Shown here piece after piece: positions 7,733-15,939 of a DNA stretch of 52,053 nt. Each line of letters starts with the position of its first letter. Position 1 is the stretch's first letter. The stretch covers positions 1-52,053 of the forward strand of contig NZ_JAMBOE010000025.1 of the NCBI RefSeq assembly GCF_023715465.1. The letters are read 5' to 3'. Source of the stretch: Paenibacillus macerans (GTDB lineage: Bacteria; Bacillota; Bacilli; Paenibacillales; Paenibacillaceae). Below the pieces are notes generated by a model, which worked only from the letters and a program-made list of their open reading frames with translations, did no database searches and was not told the DNA's origin. Position numbers and translations under genes: made by a program.

Positions 7733-9007
7733 TTATCCATGCACCTTGGATTTGACGCGGGCCAGCTCGGCCGGAGGCACATGAGTGTACGAGCCGATCA
7801 CCACATCAGGCAATTCTTCCTGGAAAATTTCAATCGCTTGTTTCATTCCGAGTATCTCACCCTGCGCTTTCGGAATCAGCTCCAGATAGCTTTCCGGGTC
7901 GATATTCAGGTTGCGGAGCTGGATCAACTTCAGCTTGGTGCGGCGGGCGAATTCGATCATCGCCTCGACCTCTTCCTCCCGGTCGGTTACGCCGGGAAAA
8001 ATCAAATAGTTGATCGAAGTGTATACTCCCTGCTCCGCCGCGTACTTCAACGATTTCTCCACATTGGCAAGCGTGTAGCCACGCGGCTTGTAGTACGCGT
8101 TATAGTGGCCGTCCAGTGCGCTGATCGTGCTGACCCGCATCAAATCGAGCCCGGCGTCAACGATGCCGCGGATATGATCGGAGAGCCCCGCATTCGTATT
8201 AATGTTGATGTAGCCCATATCGGTTTGCCGCCGCACTTCGCGGATCGCTTCGATAATCAGCTTGGCTTGCGTGGAAGGCTCGCCTTCGCAGCCTTGACCA
8301 AAGCTGATGATCGATTCCGGCGTCTTCAGATGCTCCAGCATCACTTCGACCAGTTCCTCCACGCGCGGGCGAAAATTCATCCGCGTCTGCGGCGCCACAA
8401 ACCCGCTGTCGTCCGGCTGCTCGGAAATGCAGCCAAAACAGCCCGCATTGCAGGAATAAGATACCGGCACGGCCCCTTCCCAGCGGTTCAGAAATGTATT
8501 GGAAGCCGTCAGGCACTCATAGCCGAGCGCGCAGTTCGACAAATGCTCGTACAGACGATTTTCCGGATAACGCGCTTTAAAAGCCTTTACCTGATTTTTC
8601 AGGTCAAGCGGATCGCAATTCAGCGGATTCCATTTCTCGGGATCGTCCGACAGCCGGGCCGTCACATAAAATTGCCCGTCTTTCCAGACCACCGCCGAGT
8701 AGCCGAACAAGGGCAGCTTGTAATCTTTATCGGTTTTCACATAGCCGGGAAGGCAAAGCCGCGTGTACCCTTGCGGCAGCAAAGCCCCCACGGCCTGCAC
8801 ATCGCCAGGGAGCGGTTTCATCTCGCCCGTGTCCGGATCCATCCCGACCGGCCGTGTGGAAGGCAGGCCCACCAGCGTAGCGCCCTCCGGCAGCGGGATC
8901 AACTCATCCTCCAAAATCTCCACGACCATATCCCCGCTCCGGGCAAGCCCATACAACGTCGGATGATCATAAACCTGTCCCTCAGCGTCGGCATATACTA
9001 AATGCAT
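7733..9007 (-). CDS. Radical SAM protein of unknown function
   Basis: 424 residues, cytoplasmic. The iron-sulfur/SAM-binding motif CNAGCFGC (CxxxCxxC) lies about residue 185. The following barrel shows ISFGQGCEGEPST (SAM-contact region), NINTNAG and LMRVSTIS strands. The ~180-residue N-terminal part is not recognised and has further Cys residues (CDPL, CALGYEC). No SPASM cluster is apparent. The GAGGAG ribosome site sits 6 nt before ATG 9007. It begins 33 bp after rho and is probably co-transcribed with murA and rho. Substrate unknown. Confidence 0.85.
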   Translation of the reverse strand: MHLVYADAEGQVYDHPTLYGLARSGDMVVEILEDELIPLPEGATLVGLPSTRPVGMDPDTGEMKPLPGDVQAVGALLPQGYTRLCLPGYVKTDKDYKLPLFGYSAVVWKDGQFYVTARLSDDPEKWNPLNCDPLDLKNQVKAFKARYPENRLYEHLSNCALGYECLTASNTFLNRWEGAVPVSYSCNAGCFGCISEQPDDSGFVAPQTRMNFRPRVEELVEVMLEHLKTPESIISFGQGCEGEPSTQAKLIIEAIREVRRQTDMGYININTNAGLSDHIRGIVDAGLDLMRVSTISALDGHYNAYYKPRGYTLANVEKSLKYAAEQGVYTSINYLIFPGVTDREEEVEAMIEFARRTKLKLIQLRNLNIDPESYLELIPKAQGEILGMKQAIEIFQEELPDVVIGSYTHVPPAELARVKSKVHG

Positions 9008-9040
9008 GATGTTCTCCTCTTCACTAGGCAGTCTTAAAAA

Positions 9041-10411
9041 TTATACGCCCGAACCGTGTGTCGAACCGGCATTCGTCTGCGACGAACCCGTCCGCGAAGA
9101 AGGCGAAGCGGAACTGGTCCGAACCGGACGGCGCGCTCCTCCATTTCCGCTTCCGGATGGCGTGTTGCCCGCCGTATCGAACGAAGCCAGAAATTCCGCG
9201 TTTGTCTTCGAATCCCGAAGTTTTTTCAGGAATCCTTCCACAAAGTCGTAGGAATCGTTCATGTTTTTGCGGATCGACCAGATCGTATCGAGCTCTTCCT
9301 TGGTCAACAGCACTTCCTCGCGGCGCGTTCCCGAACGGCGGATGTCGATCGCCGGGAAAATGCGGCGCTCCGCCAGCTTGCGGTCCAAATGCAGCTCCAT
9401 GTTGCCGGTGCCTTTAAATTCTTCATAAATGATATCGTCCATACGCGACCCCGTATCGACCAGCGCGGTCGCCAAAATCGTCAGACTGCCGCCCTCCTCC
9501 ACATTCCGGGCCGAGCCGAAAAACCGCTTCGGACGATGGAAAGCCGCAGGGTCAATCCCCCCGCTAAGCGTACGGCCGGAAGGCGGAACGACCAAGTTGT
9601 ACGCCCGGGCAAGCCGCGTGATGCTGTCCAGCAGAATCACAACGTCCTTCTTATGCTCCACCAGCCGCAATGCGCGCTGCAATACCAGCTCCGCCACCTT
9701 GATATGATTCTCCGGAAGCTCGTCAAACGTCGAAGCGATGACTTCGCCTTTTACCGAACGCTGCATATCCGTCACTTCTTCCGGACGTTCGTCGATCAGC
9801 AATACGAATAACTCGATATCGGGATTGTTGGTGGAAATGCTGTTGGCGATTTCTTTGAGCAGCAACGTCTTCCCTGCTTTTGGCGGCGCCACGATCAAAC
9901 CGCGTTGTCCGAGTCCGACCGGGGCAAGTAAATCCATAATGCGGGTAGATAAGTGGGTTGGGGAAGTTTCCAGCACAAGCTTCTTCTGCGGATAAAGCGG
10001 AGTAAGCGCCGGGAAGTGCAACCGTTCGGAGGCAATGACGGGATCTTCTCCGTTAACGGCATTGACCTGAAGGAGCCCAAAATAACGTTCGTTTTCTTTC
10101 GGAGCCCGGCACTTCCCGGAGACGAGATCCCCCGTTCGCAGATCGAACTTGCGGATTTGGGAAGCGGAAATATAAATGTCTTCTGTGCTGGGCAAATAAT
10201 TGATCGGCCTTAGAAAACCGTACCCTTCCGGCAAAATCTCGAGCACGCCCTCCATAAACATCAGCCCGCTCTGTTCTGCCTGTGCCCTTAAAATTGCGAA
10301 AATCAATTCTTTCTTTTTCAATTGGCCGTAATAAGGAATCTGATACTGCTTCGCAAGCTTGTACAGCTCGGTCAGTTTCATCCCTTCCAAATCGGCGATT
10401 TGCAGATCCAT
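9041..10411 (-). CDS. rho: Transcription termination factor Rho
   Basis: 456 residues: hexameric RNA-dependent ATPase that terminates transcription at C-rich sites. In order: N-terminal helical domain, cold-shock-like RNA-binding domain (EGYGFLR, DIYISASQIRKFDL), Walker A APPKAGKT (about 180), Walker B VVILLDSITRLARAYN with the Q-loop region after it. After the usual end (EFLASFD) there is an extra ~45-residue Ser/Gly/Thr/Arg-rich, low-complexity tail. AGGTGG lies 10 nt before the ATG. It lies downstream of murA, as in B. subtilis. Confidence 0.97.
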   Translation of the reverse strand: MDLQIADLEGMKLTELYKLAKQYQIPYYGQLKKKELIFAILRAQAEQSGLMFMEGVLEILPEGYGFLRPINYLPSTEDIYISASQIRKFDLRTGDLVSGKCRAPKENERYFGLLQVNAVNGEDPVIASERLHFPALTPLYPQKKLVLETSPTHLSTRIMDLLAPVGLGQRGLIVAPPKAGKTLLLKEIANSISTNNPDIELFVLLIDERPEEVTDMQRSVKGEVIASTFDELPENHIKVAELVLQRALRLVEHKKDVVILLDSITRLARAYNLVVPPSGRTLSGGIDPAAFHRPKRFFGSARNVEEGGSLTILATALVDTGSRMDDIIYEEFKGTGNMELHLDRKLAERRIFPAIDIRRSGTRREEVLLTKEELDTIWSIRKNMNDSYDFVEGFLKKLRDSKTNAEFLASFDTAGNTPSGSGNGGARRPVRTSSASPSSRTGSSQTNAGSTHGSGV

Positions 10412-10454
10412 AATAAAATAACCACCTATTCAATTTTTTTGGAATCTATGAAGT

Positions 10455-10490
10455 TAAAATAAAATAATAGACTTCTGACCCTATTATTCC
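10455..10490 (-). terminator. AT-rich terminator-like hairpin after murA
   Basis: On the minus strand AATAATAG and CTATTATT form a stem with a ~10-nt loop, followed by TTATTTTAA. It lies between murA and rho. The stem is AT-only, so it is probably a weak or partial terminator. Confidence 0.4.
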
Positions 10491-10524
10491 CGTTCCTTGG
10501 GAACTTATGCAAGGGGCGAAAAAG

Positions 10525-11778
10525 TTATTCCGCCTCTCGCCAAACATCCGCACCCAAAGCCCGCAAATTAGGAACGAGATGGTCGTAGCCCCGGTCGATC
10601 AGTTCAACGCCCGATACTTCGGTGATCCCTTCCTCTACGGTTAAACCAGCCAATACGAGCGCCGCGCCGGCGCGCAGATCGGCCGCTTTCACTTTAGCCG
10701 CATTGAGCTTAGAGCCTTCGATAATCGCCGAACGGCCTTCCACCCGGATTTTCGCTCCCATCCGCACCAGCTCCGGAACGTGCTTAAAGCGGTTGCTATA
10801 AACAAAGTCGCTCAGCACGCTTACGCCGTTCGCCTGAGTTAAGAGACTTGTCATCGGGGATTGAATATCGGTCGGAAAACCGGGGTAGACTAATGCCTTG
10901 ACATCGACATGTCCGTAAGCGGACTGGCCGATAACGCGGATGCTCTCATCCAACTCTTCGACCTCAGCCCCCATTTCGAGTAACTTGGCGGTCAACGCCT
11001 CAAGATGCTTGGGGATCACCCCGTCGATCAGGACGTCGCCACGCGTGGCGGCCGCCGCAATCATATAGGTACCGGCTTGGATTCGGTCAGGAATAATAGA
11101 ATGACGGCAGCCTCTAAGCTCGGTGACGCCTTCGATCCGGATCGTTTCCGTTCCGGCGCCTTTAATAATCGCCCCCATGGAATTCAGCAGGGTGGCTACA
11201 TCTATAATTTCAGGCTCTTTAGCCGCGTTTTCGATAATCGTTGCGCCTTTGGCTCGCGTAGCCGCCAGCATAATGTTGATCGTTGCCCCAACGCTGCTGA
11301 CGTCCAAATAAATTTTGGCGCCGCGCAGCTCCTTGGCATGCAGATGAATCGATCCGTGCTCATTCGTCACGGTCGCGCCAAGCGCTTCAAATCCTTTGAT
11401 ATGTTGGTCGATCGGACGGGGCTCAAAATTGCAGCCGCCCGGTAAACCGATCGTCGCTTCTTTAAATCGTCCTAACAAGGCTCCCATCATATAATAGGAA
11501 GCGCGCAGCTTCTTAACGGGTCCATTGGGCATCGGAATCGATCTGATGTCGGCTGGGTCGATGCGCATCTGGTTGCCTTCCCACTGAACTCGGGCTCCGA
11601 GTTCTCCCAAAATTTCCGCGTACACAGCCACATCGCTCAGAACCGGCAGGTTGTCGAGCACGACTTCCGATTCCGCCAGAATCGCAGCCGGAATCAACGC
11701 GATCGCACTGTTCTTAGCGCCGCTAATCGAGACGCTGCCGCGCAGCGGACGTCCGCCACGGATCATTAATTTCTCCAT
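10525..11778 (-). CDS. murA: UDP-N-acetylglucosamine 1-carboxyvinyltransferase (MurA2/MurZ type)
   Basis: 417 residues. Catalyses the first committed step of peptidoglycan synthesis, transferring enolpyruvate from PEP to UDP-GlcNAc in the cytoplasm. The start MEKLMIRGG (ATG 11778) matches family N-termini and lies behind AGGGGGAT. SGAKNSAIALI is the UDP-GlcNAc-binding region, and the PEP-binding cysteine is in LPGGCNFEPRPIDQHIKGFEALGA; that cysteine is also the fosfomycin target. Its location between fba and rho indicates the second Bacillales paralogue (murAB/murZ). glpX and the transaldolase gene, present here in B. subtilis, are absent. Confidence 0.95.
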   Translation of the reverse strand: MEKLMIRGGRPLRGSVSISGAKNSAIALIPAAILAESEVVLDNLPVLSDVAVYAEILGELGARVQWEGNQMRIDPADIRSIPMPNGPVKKLRASYYMMGALLGRFKEATIGLPGGCNFEPRPIDQHIKGFEALGATVTNEHGSIHLHAKELRGAKIYLDVSSVGATINIMLAATRAKGATIIENAAKEPEIIDVATLLNSMGAIIKGAGTETIRIEGVTELRGCRHSIIPDRIQAGTYMIAAAATRGDVLIDGVIPKHLEALTAKLLEMGAEVEELDESIRVIGQSAYGHVDVKALVYPGFPTDIQSPMTSLLTQANGVSVLSDFVYSNRFKHVPELVRMGAKIRVEGRSAIIEGSKLNAAKVKAADLRAGAALVLAGLTVEEGITEVSGVELIDRGYDHLVPNLRALGADVWREAE

Positions 11779-11840
11779 AAGTTCAAGGATCCCCCTACGT
11801 ATTTGCGTCGGCAAACGAACCTAAGCCACGTTATTTGCGG

Positions 11841-11878
11841 TGAAAATGGAAAGACACCGTCTAAGCGGTGTACTTTCC
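11841..11878 (-). terminator. Intrinsic terminator candidate after fba
   Basis: On the minus strand GGAAAGTACACCG pairs with CGGTGTCTTTCC around a 6-nt loop, followed by ATTTTC. The stem is strong but the U-tract short. It lies about 100 bp past the fba stop; the rest of 11879-11979 shows nothing I recognise. Confidence 0.55.
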
Positions 11879-11979
11879 AAGTCACCTTATTCAGCTGGAC
11901 CAGCCAGTTCCCTCGGGCGGTCCGATGACACCGGACAAAGCTCCCCGTACAGGAAGGTATGCAAGCCTACCAAAAGCCC

Positions 11980-12834
11980 TTAGGCTTTGTTGTTGGAACC
12001 AAACTCACGGATTTTTCCGATAACCGTTGCCTTGATGGCGTCGCGGCCTGGAACGATGTACTTACGCGGATCGTATACGTCCGGTTTTGCGGCAAGCACT
12101 TCGCGAACCGCCTTGGTGAACTCGATTTGATTTTCCGTATTTACGTTGATTTTGGAAGTGCCGAGCGAAATTGCTTTTTGGATGTCATGGGTAGGAATGC
12201 CTGTCCCGCCGTGCAGTACGAGCGGCAGCTTGACCGCGTCGCGGATTTCTTCCATTTCTTTGAAGCCGAGGTTCGGTTCGCCATGGTAAGGACCATGCAC
12301 GGAACCAAGTGCCGGAGCCAGCGTGTCAATTGCGGTTTCGTTTACGATGCGGATGCATTCGTTCAGGTCGGCATATTGAATCCCGCCGGAAACGTCGTCT
12401 TCCTGACCGCCAACGGTACCGACTTCCGCTTCCACGGAAACGCCTTTGGCATGAGCGTATTCAACGACTTTCTTCGTCATGGCGATGTTTTCGTCGATCG
12501 GATGATGGGAGCCGTCGATCATAACGGAAGTAAATCCGGCGTCGATCGCTTCCTTACATTTATCAAAACTGGAACCATGGTCAAGATGGATGGCTACAGG
12601 AACGGTAATTTTCATGTCATGCAGCAAGCCTTCCACCATTTTAACAATGGTGTAGAAACCGCCCATATGGCGGGCTGCACCCTCGGATACGCCAAGGATA
12701 ACCGGGGACTTCTCTTCTTCGGCGGCAGCGAGAATCGCTTGGGTCCATTCCAGGTTGTTGATGTTGTATTGACCCACTGCGTACTTGCCTTGAAGCGCTT
12801 TGTTCAACATGTCTGTCATCGATACTAATGGCAT
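11980..12834 (-). CDS. fbaA: Class II fructose-1,6-bisphosphate aldolase
   Basis: 284 residues. Zinc-dependent aldolase of glycolysis and gluconeogenesis. Visible motifs: AIHLDHGSSFDKC with catalytic Asp and zinc His, SVMIDGSHHPIDEN, VEAEVGTVGGQEDD, GSVHGPYHGEPNLGF and VLHGGTGIP with zinc ligands, and INVNTENQ for phosphate binding. It starts MPLVSMTDML (ATG 12834) about 10 nt behind AGGAGG; an upstream TTG is too close to that site. It lies next to spo0F as in B. subtilis. Confidence 0.97.
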   Translation of the reverse strand: MPLVSMTDMLNKALQGKYAVGQYNINNLEWTQAILAAAEEEKSPVILGVSEGAARHMGGFYTIVKMVEGLLHDMKITVPVAIHLDHGSSFDKCKEAIDAGFTSVMIDGSHHPIDENIAMTKKVVEYAHAKGVSVEAEVGTVGGQEDDVSGGIQYADLNECIRIVNETAIDTLAPALGSVHGPYHGEPNLGFKEMEEIRDAVKLPLVLHGGTGIPTHDIQKAISLGTSKINVNTENQIEFTKAVREVLAAKPDVYDPRKYIVPGRDAIKATVIGKIREFGSNNKA

Positions 12835-12898
12835 TGGTTTCAATCCTCCTAAGGATGTGGGATTTTATCTTATTTAGCCGACATTCACACACTTTTTT

Positions 12899-12907
12899 AT
12901 TATACCA
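12899..12907 (-). promoter_or_regulatory. Extended -10 promoter of fbaA
   Basis: On the minus strand TGGTATAAT is a perfect extended -10 (TGnTATAAT) about 65 bp before the fbaA start. A TTGACA nearby is only 8 bp upstream and cannot be its -35; the true -35 is poor, as is common for extended -10 promoters. Confidence 0.6.
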
Positions 12908-13085
12908 CAACTTGTCAAAATTACTATTGGAGCTTTCCGTGGCGGCGGAAGCAAGCATTTCCGACAGCAGGAAGCGATCAGGGCACTCTGCACTTCTACT
13001 TCGGCACAGGGAGGGGATCGGACTTTTGCTAGGCAAACCGGGATATCGTTTGCTAGGCGAACGCGAATATACCAACTCTCTCGAA

Positions 13086-13268
13086 ATGCAAAAGTGCAGT
13101 TGAAACGGGCCGAATTCGGGCTATTTAGAGCGATGAAGTGCAAAAGTGCATTTGAAAATGGAGCTTGCAGGCAATTGGGATCAAAACCGCGAGAATGAAA
13201 TGCACTTTTGCACTTGAACTGCCCATACTGAGGTGTTTCGACAAGAACCGCCTGCACTTTTGCATTTG
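13086..13268. repeat. Family A intergenic repeat, copy 2 (four units, 2 direct + 2 inverted)
   Basis: Units: ATGCAAAAGTGCA at 13086, GTGCAAAAGTGCA near 13138, then inverted TGCACTTTTGCAC at 13201 and TGCACTTTTGCAT at 13253. Spacings are about 52, 63 and 52 bp. The reverse complement aligns with the 6.2 kb copy across units and centre. It lies in the fbaA-spo0F spacer. Upstream, a short direct repeat TTTGCTAGGCRAAC occurs near 13027 and 13049. No coding signal is seen in 12910-13360. Confidence 0.8.
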
Positions 13269-13360
13269 GTCAGTCGAACCGCCACCTGCCATGTCCCGAG
13301 TCAACGATCCCCCGAGCGCTTATCCGGCCTTGCGCCAGGTAGATGCTCCCTCCAACAATA

Positions 13361-13422
13361 AAAAAGAACCTCCTTAGAGGACTCCAGAGCGTTAGCACGC
13401 TTCGAACTCCTCAAGGAGGTTC
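13361..13422 (-). terminator. Intrinsic terminator of spo0F
   Basis: On the minus strand GAACCTCCTT...AAGGAGGTTC forms a long stem with internal pairing, followed by TTTTTT. It lies 10 bp after the spo0F stop. Confidence 0.85.
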
Positions 13423-13431
13423 ACTTCCAAG

Positions 13432-13809
13432 CTAAATGACGGCGCCGCCTTTCAGCAGCATGTTCACCGCCACGCGCATTTCATCAATGTCCAAAGGCTT
13501 CGTAAAATGCATCAGGGCCCCAAGTTCGGTCGCTTCTTTAATCATGTCCAGCTCACCGTAAGCCGTCATCATAATGACTTTGATGTCCGGATTGACCTCC
13601 TTGATGTGCTTGAGGATTTCAAGCCCGTCCATTCCCGGGATTTTCATGTCGAGAAGCACCAAATCCGGCGAATCGCTGCGGACGATTTCCAAAGCCATTT
13701 TGCCGTTGGCCGCCTGAAACGTTTTATACCCTTCACTGCTGAAGACTTCCATCAATAAAATGCGGATACCGTTCTGATCGTCGACAATTAACACTTTCTT
13801 CTCTTCCAC
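13432..13809 (-). CDS. spo0F: Sporulation initiation phosphotransferase Spo0F
   Basis: 125 residues, a single response-regulator receiver domain without output domain. It takes phosphate from sporulation histidine kinases and passes it through Spo0B to Spo0A. With the GTG start at 13809, the acidic pair is D10/D11, the phosphoacceptor is D54 (VLLDMKIPGMDG), the conserved Thr is T82 (MTAYGE) and the Lys is K104 (FTKPLD), the same numbering as B. subtilis Spo0F. GTG 13809 is chosen because GGGAGG lies 7 nt upstream. The sensor kinase at 37.6-39.5 kb is a candidate donor. Confidence 0.95.
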   Translation of the reverse strand: MEEKKVLIVDDQNGIRILLMEVFSSEGYKTFQAANGKMALEIVRSDSPDLVLLDMKIPGMDGLEILKHIKEVNPDIKVIMMTAYGELDMIKEATELGALMHFTKPLDIDEMRVAVNMLLKGGAVI

Positions 13810-13857
13810 GGAAAAACCTCCCACCGATTCACCCCTGTAATCCTGGTAATACTAAAT

Positions 13858-13884
13858 ATTCGCCCCTAATTTGGAAATCCCTTC
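13858..13884 (-). promoter_or_regulatory. Possible sigma-H promoter of spo0F
   Basis: On the minus strand GGCGAAT (13858-13864) matches the sigma-H -10 consensus RnnGAAT, and GAAGGGATTT (13875-13884) resembles the -35 RnAGGAwww with an extra G. The spacing is slightly short. B. subtilis spo0F is known to have a sigma-H promoter, which motivates the call. Confidence 0.4.
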
Positions 13885-14021
13885 TGTACTGGAAAAAAGA
13901 GACTTAAAAATTCGCAGGCCGGATTTCAGGCGGATGCCCCGGGCGGGAGAGAAGCGCGAGACAACCTGGCCTTTCCGCGCCCGCCGGCTTGCGGACTGGC
14001 GCGGAATACAGCCCAAAGGGC

Positions 14022-15623
14022 TTAGGACAAATGGGTGATCGCCGCTTTGACAAACTCGCGGAATAGTGGCTGCGGCCGATTCGGACGGGACGTAAACTCC
14101 GGATGGAACTGTACCGCCAAAAACCAAGGATGATCCGGCAGCTCAATAATTTCGACCAGACGTCCGTCCGGCGAAGTCCCGGAAATACGCAATCCCACGC
14201 GTTCCAGCAACTCACGGTACGCATTGTTGAACTCATACCGGTGACGGTGTCTTTCGTACACCAGTTCATCGTCATAGCATTGCATCGCCAGGGAACCCGG
14301 CACAAGTTTGCAAGGATACAAGCCAAGCCGCATCGTTCCTCCCAGATCCTCGATATCCTTCTGCTCCGGCAGCAAATCGATGACCGGATACTCGGTGGAA
14401 GGATTGATTTCCGAGCTGTTGGCACCTTGCAGGCCGGCCAAGGCACGGGCGTATTCGATGACCGCCACCTGCATGCCGAGACAGATGCCGAAGAACGGAA
14501 TCTTGTTTTCCCGGGCGTAACGGATCGTCGTAATTTTGCCTTCGATCCCCCGGTCGCCAAAGCCGCCCGGCACCAGAATGCCGCCGACGCCTTGCAGCAG
14601 CTCGGCCACGTTGCCGTCCGTCACATCTTCCGCGTTCACCCAGCGGATTTTCACGTCGCTATTTGCGTCAAATCCAGCATGGGACAGCGATTCGACCACG
14701 CTCAAATAAGCATCGTGCAGTGCAACGTATTTGCCGACGATGGCGATTTCCACCGTCTTCTCCAGCTTGTTGATCCGCTCGACAAGGCTTTCCCACTCGT
14801 GCATATCCGGCATCGGCGTCGTCAGCTTAAGATGGTTGACGACGATTTCGTCCAACCCTTCGTCGCGCAGGTTCAACGGCACTTCGTACAGCGTATCCGC
14901 GTCCCGGCACTCCACCACCGCGCTGGGGTCAACATCGCAAAACTGGGCGATCTTCCCTTTGATGTCGTCCGACAGGGCATGCTCCGTCCGGCAGACGATC
15001 ACGTTCGGCTGAATGCCTATGCTGCGCAGCTCCTTAACGCTGTGCTGGGTCGGCTTCGTTTTCACTTCGCCGGCCGCTTTAATGTACGGGATCAGCGTTA
15101 CGTGGATATACATGACGTTCTCGCGGCCGATATCGCCTTTGATTTGGCGGATCGCCTCCAGGAACGGCAAGCTTTCGATATCGCCGACGGTGCCGCCGAT
15201 TTCCGTAATGACGACGTCGGAACCGGCTTCGCGTCCAGCGCGGAACACGCGCTCTTTGATTTCGTTCGTAATATGCGGAATCACCTGCACCGTACCGCCG
15301 AGATACTCCCCGCGGCGCTCCTTGCCGATCACCGAAGAGTAAACTTTGCCCGTCGTTACATTGCTGTTCTTCGATAAATTAATGTCGATAAACCGTTCGT
15401 AATGACCAAGATCAAGGTCTGTCTCGGCCCCGTCATCGGTGACGAACACTTCGCCATGCTGATAGGGGCTCATCGTCCCCGGATCGACATTGATATAAGG
15501 ATCGAATTTCTGGATCGTTACCTTCAAACCTCTGTTTTTAAGCAGTCTGCCCAGCGACGCAGCCGTAATTCCTTTCCCTAGTGAGGACACGACCCCGCCT
15601 GTCACGAAAATGTATTTTGCCAC
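14022..15623 (-). CDS. pyrG: CTP synthase
   Basis: 533 residues. Converts UTP to CTP using ATP and glutamine-derived ammonia. The N-terminal amidoligase domain begins AKYIFVTGGVVSSLGKGITAAS (P-loop), with the ITEIGGTVGDIES region after it. The C-terminal glutaminase has GGFGDRG, the nucleophile Cys in GICLGMQ and the HPE pair in QFHPEF. GTG 15623 is chosen because AGGAGG lies 9 nt upstream and the protein then begins like other PyrGs; the frame extends further upstream without a ribosome site. The leader carries an attenuator (see separate entries). It lies between rpoE and spo0F as in B. subtilis. Confidence 0.97.
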   Translation of the reverse strand: MAKYIFVTGGVVSSLGKGITAASLGRLLKNRGLKVTIQKFDPYINVDPGTMSPYQHGEVFVTDDGAETDLDLGHYERFIDINLSKNSNVTTGKVYSSVIGKERRGEYLGGTVQVIPHITNEIKERVFRAGREAGSDVVITEIGGTVGDIESLPFLEAIRQIKGDIGRENVMYIHVTLIPYIKAAGEVKTKPTQHSVKELRSIGIQPNVIVCRTEHALSDDIKGKIAQFCDVDPSAVVECRDADTLYEVPLNLRDEGLDEIVVNHLKLTTPMPDMHEWESLVERINKLEKTVEIAIVGKYVALHDAYLSVVESLSHAGFDANSDVKIRWVNAEDVTDGNVAELLQGVGGILVPGGFGDRGIEGKITTIRYARENKIPFFGICLGMQVAVIEYARALAGLQGANSSEINPSTEYPVIDLLPEQKDIEDLGGTMRLGLYPCKLVPGSLAMQCYDDELVYERHRHRYEFNNAYRELLERVGLRISGTSPDGRLVEIIELPDHPWFLAVQFHPEFTSRPNRPQPLFREFVKAAITHLS

Positions 15624-15754
15624 AACTAAAAACCTCCTAAGATAGTACATGTTCAAAAAAATCGGATTCCAGAAATTCGGGGAACTTGGATCGTTAGCGA
15701 TCATTAGCGTAACCCATTAACGGTGAATCATGGTCAAATGGGCATAAAAAAAAC

Positions 15755-15792
15755 AAAAAAGTGACACCCGAGTTAAGTCGGGGCACTTTTTT
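15755..15792 (-). terminator. pyrG leader attenuator (CTP-responsive terminator candidate)
   Basis: On the minus strand AAAAAGTGCCCCGA pairs with TCGGG...CACTTTTTT and is followed by a long T-tract. It begins about 40 nt after a GGGC transcription start and about 130 nt before pyrG. The 5' arm holds a CCCC run, suitable for pairing with a 5' poly(G) as in the B. subtilis pyrG mechanism. The hairpin also has a T-tract in the other orientation. Confidence 0.75.
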
Positions 15793-15837
15793 GAAAAATT
15801 CATTATTTTATAGGTTTGAATCATAAGCCCATGCAAT

Positions 15838-15866
15838 AGTTTACCCGTTACCCCTGCCTGTGTCAA
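15838..15866 (-). promoter_or_regulatory. pyrG: pyrG promoter with GGGC start site
   Basis: On the minus strand a perfect TTGACA (15861-15866), 17 bp, TAAACT (15838-15843), then 7 nt to GGGC starting at 15830. B. subtilis pyrG transcripts also start GGGC; when CTP is low, polymerase stutters and adds G residues. The match of promoter, start sequence and downstream C-containing terminator supports the same control here. Confidence 0.75.
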
Positions 15867-15939
15867 GTCAGGTGCTGCGGGCATACCTTGAACAATTTAA
15901 GGCATCGTTCCCGCATGTAAAACGGGCAGCGGCCGAAGA

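Noticed and set aside
7664..9001. 445-codon open frame on the plus strand opposite the radical SAM gene
   Set aside because: The minus-strand frame encodes a clear radical SAM protein with CxxxCxxC; the plus-strand product is His/Arg/Gln-rich and resembles no protein. It is a shadow of GC-biased codons.
12899..12923. TTGACA next to TATAAT upstream of fbaA as a classic promoter
   Set aside because: The boxes are only 8 bp apart; the TGGTATAAT extended -10 is the better explanation.
13852..14560. Open frames between spo0F and pyrG and antisense to pyrG
   Set aside because: They overlap the 3' part of pyrG in another frame and have low-complexity translations; the true spacer (13825-14021) holds only hairpins and a possible sigma-H promoter.
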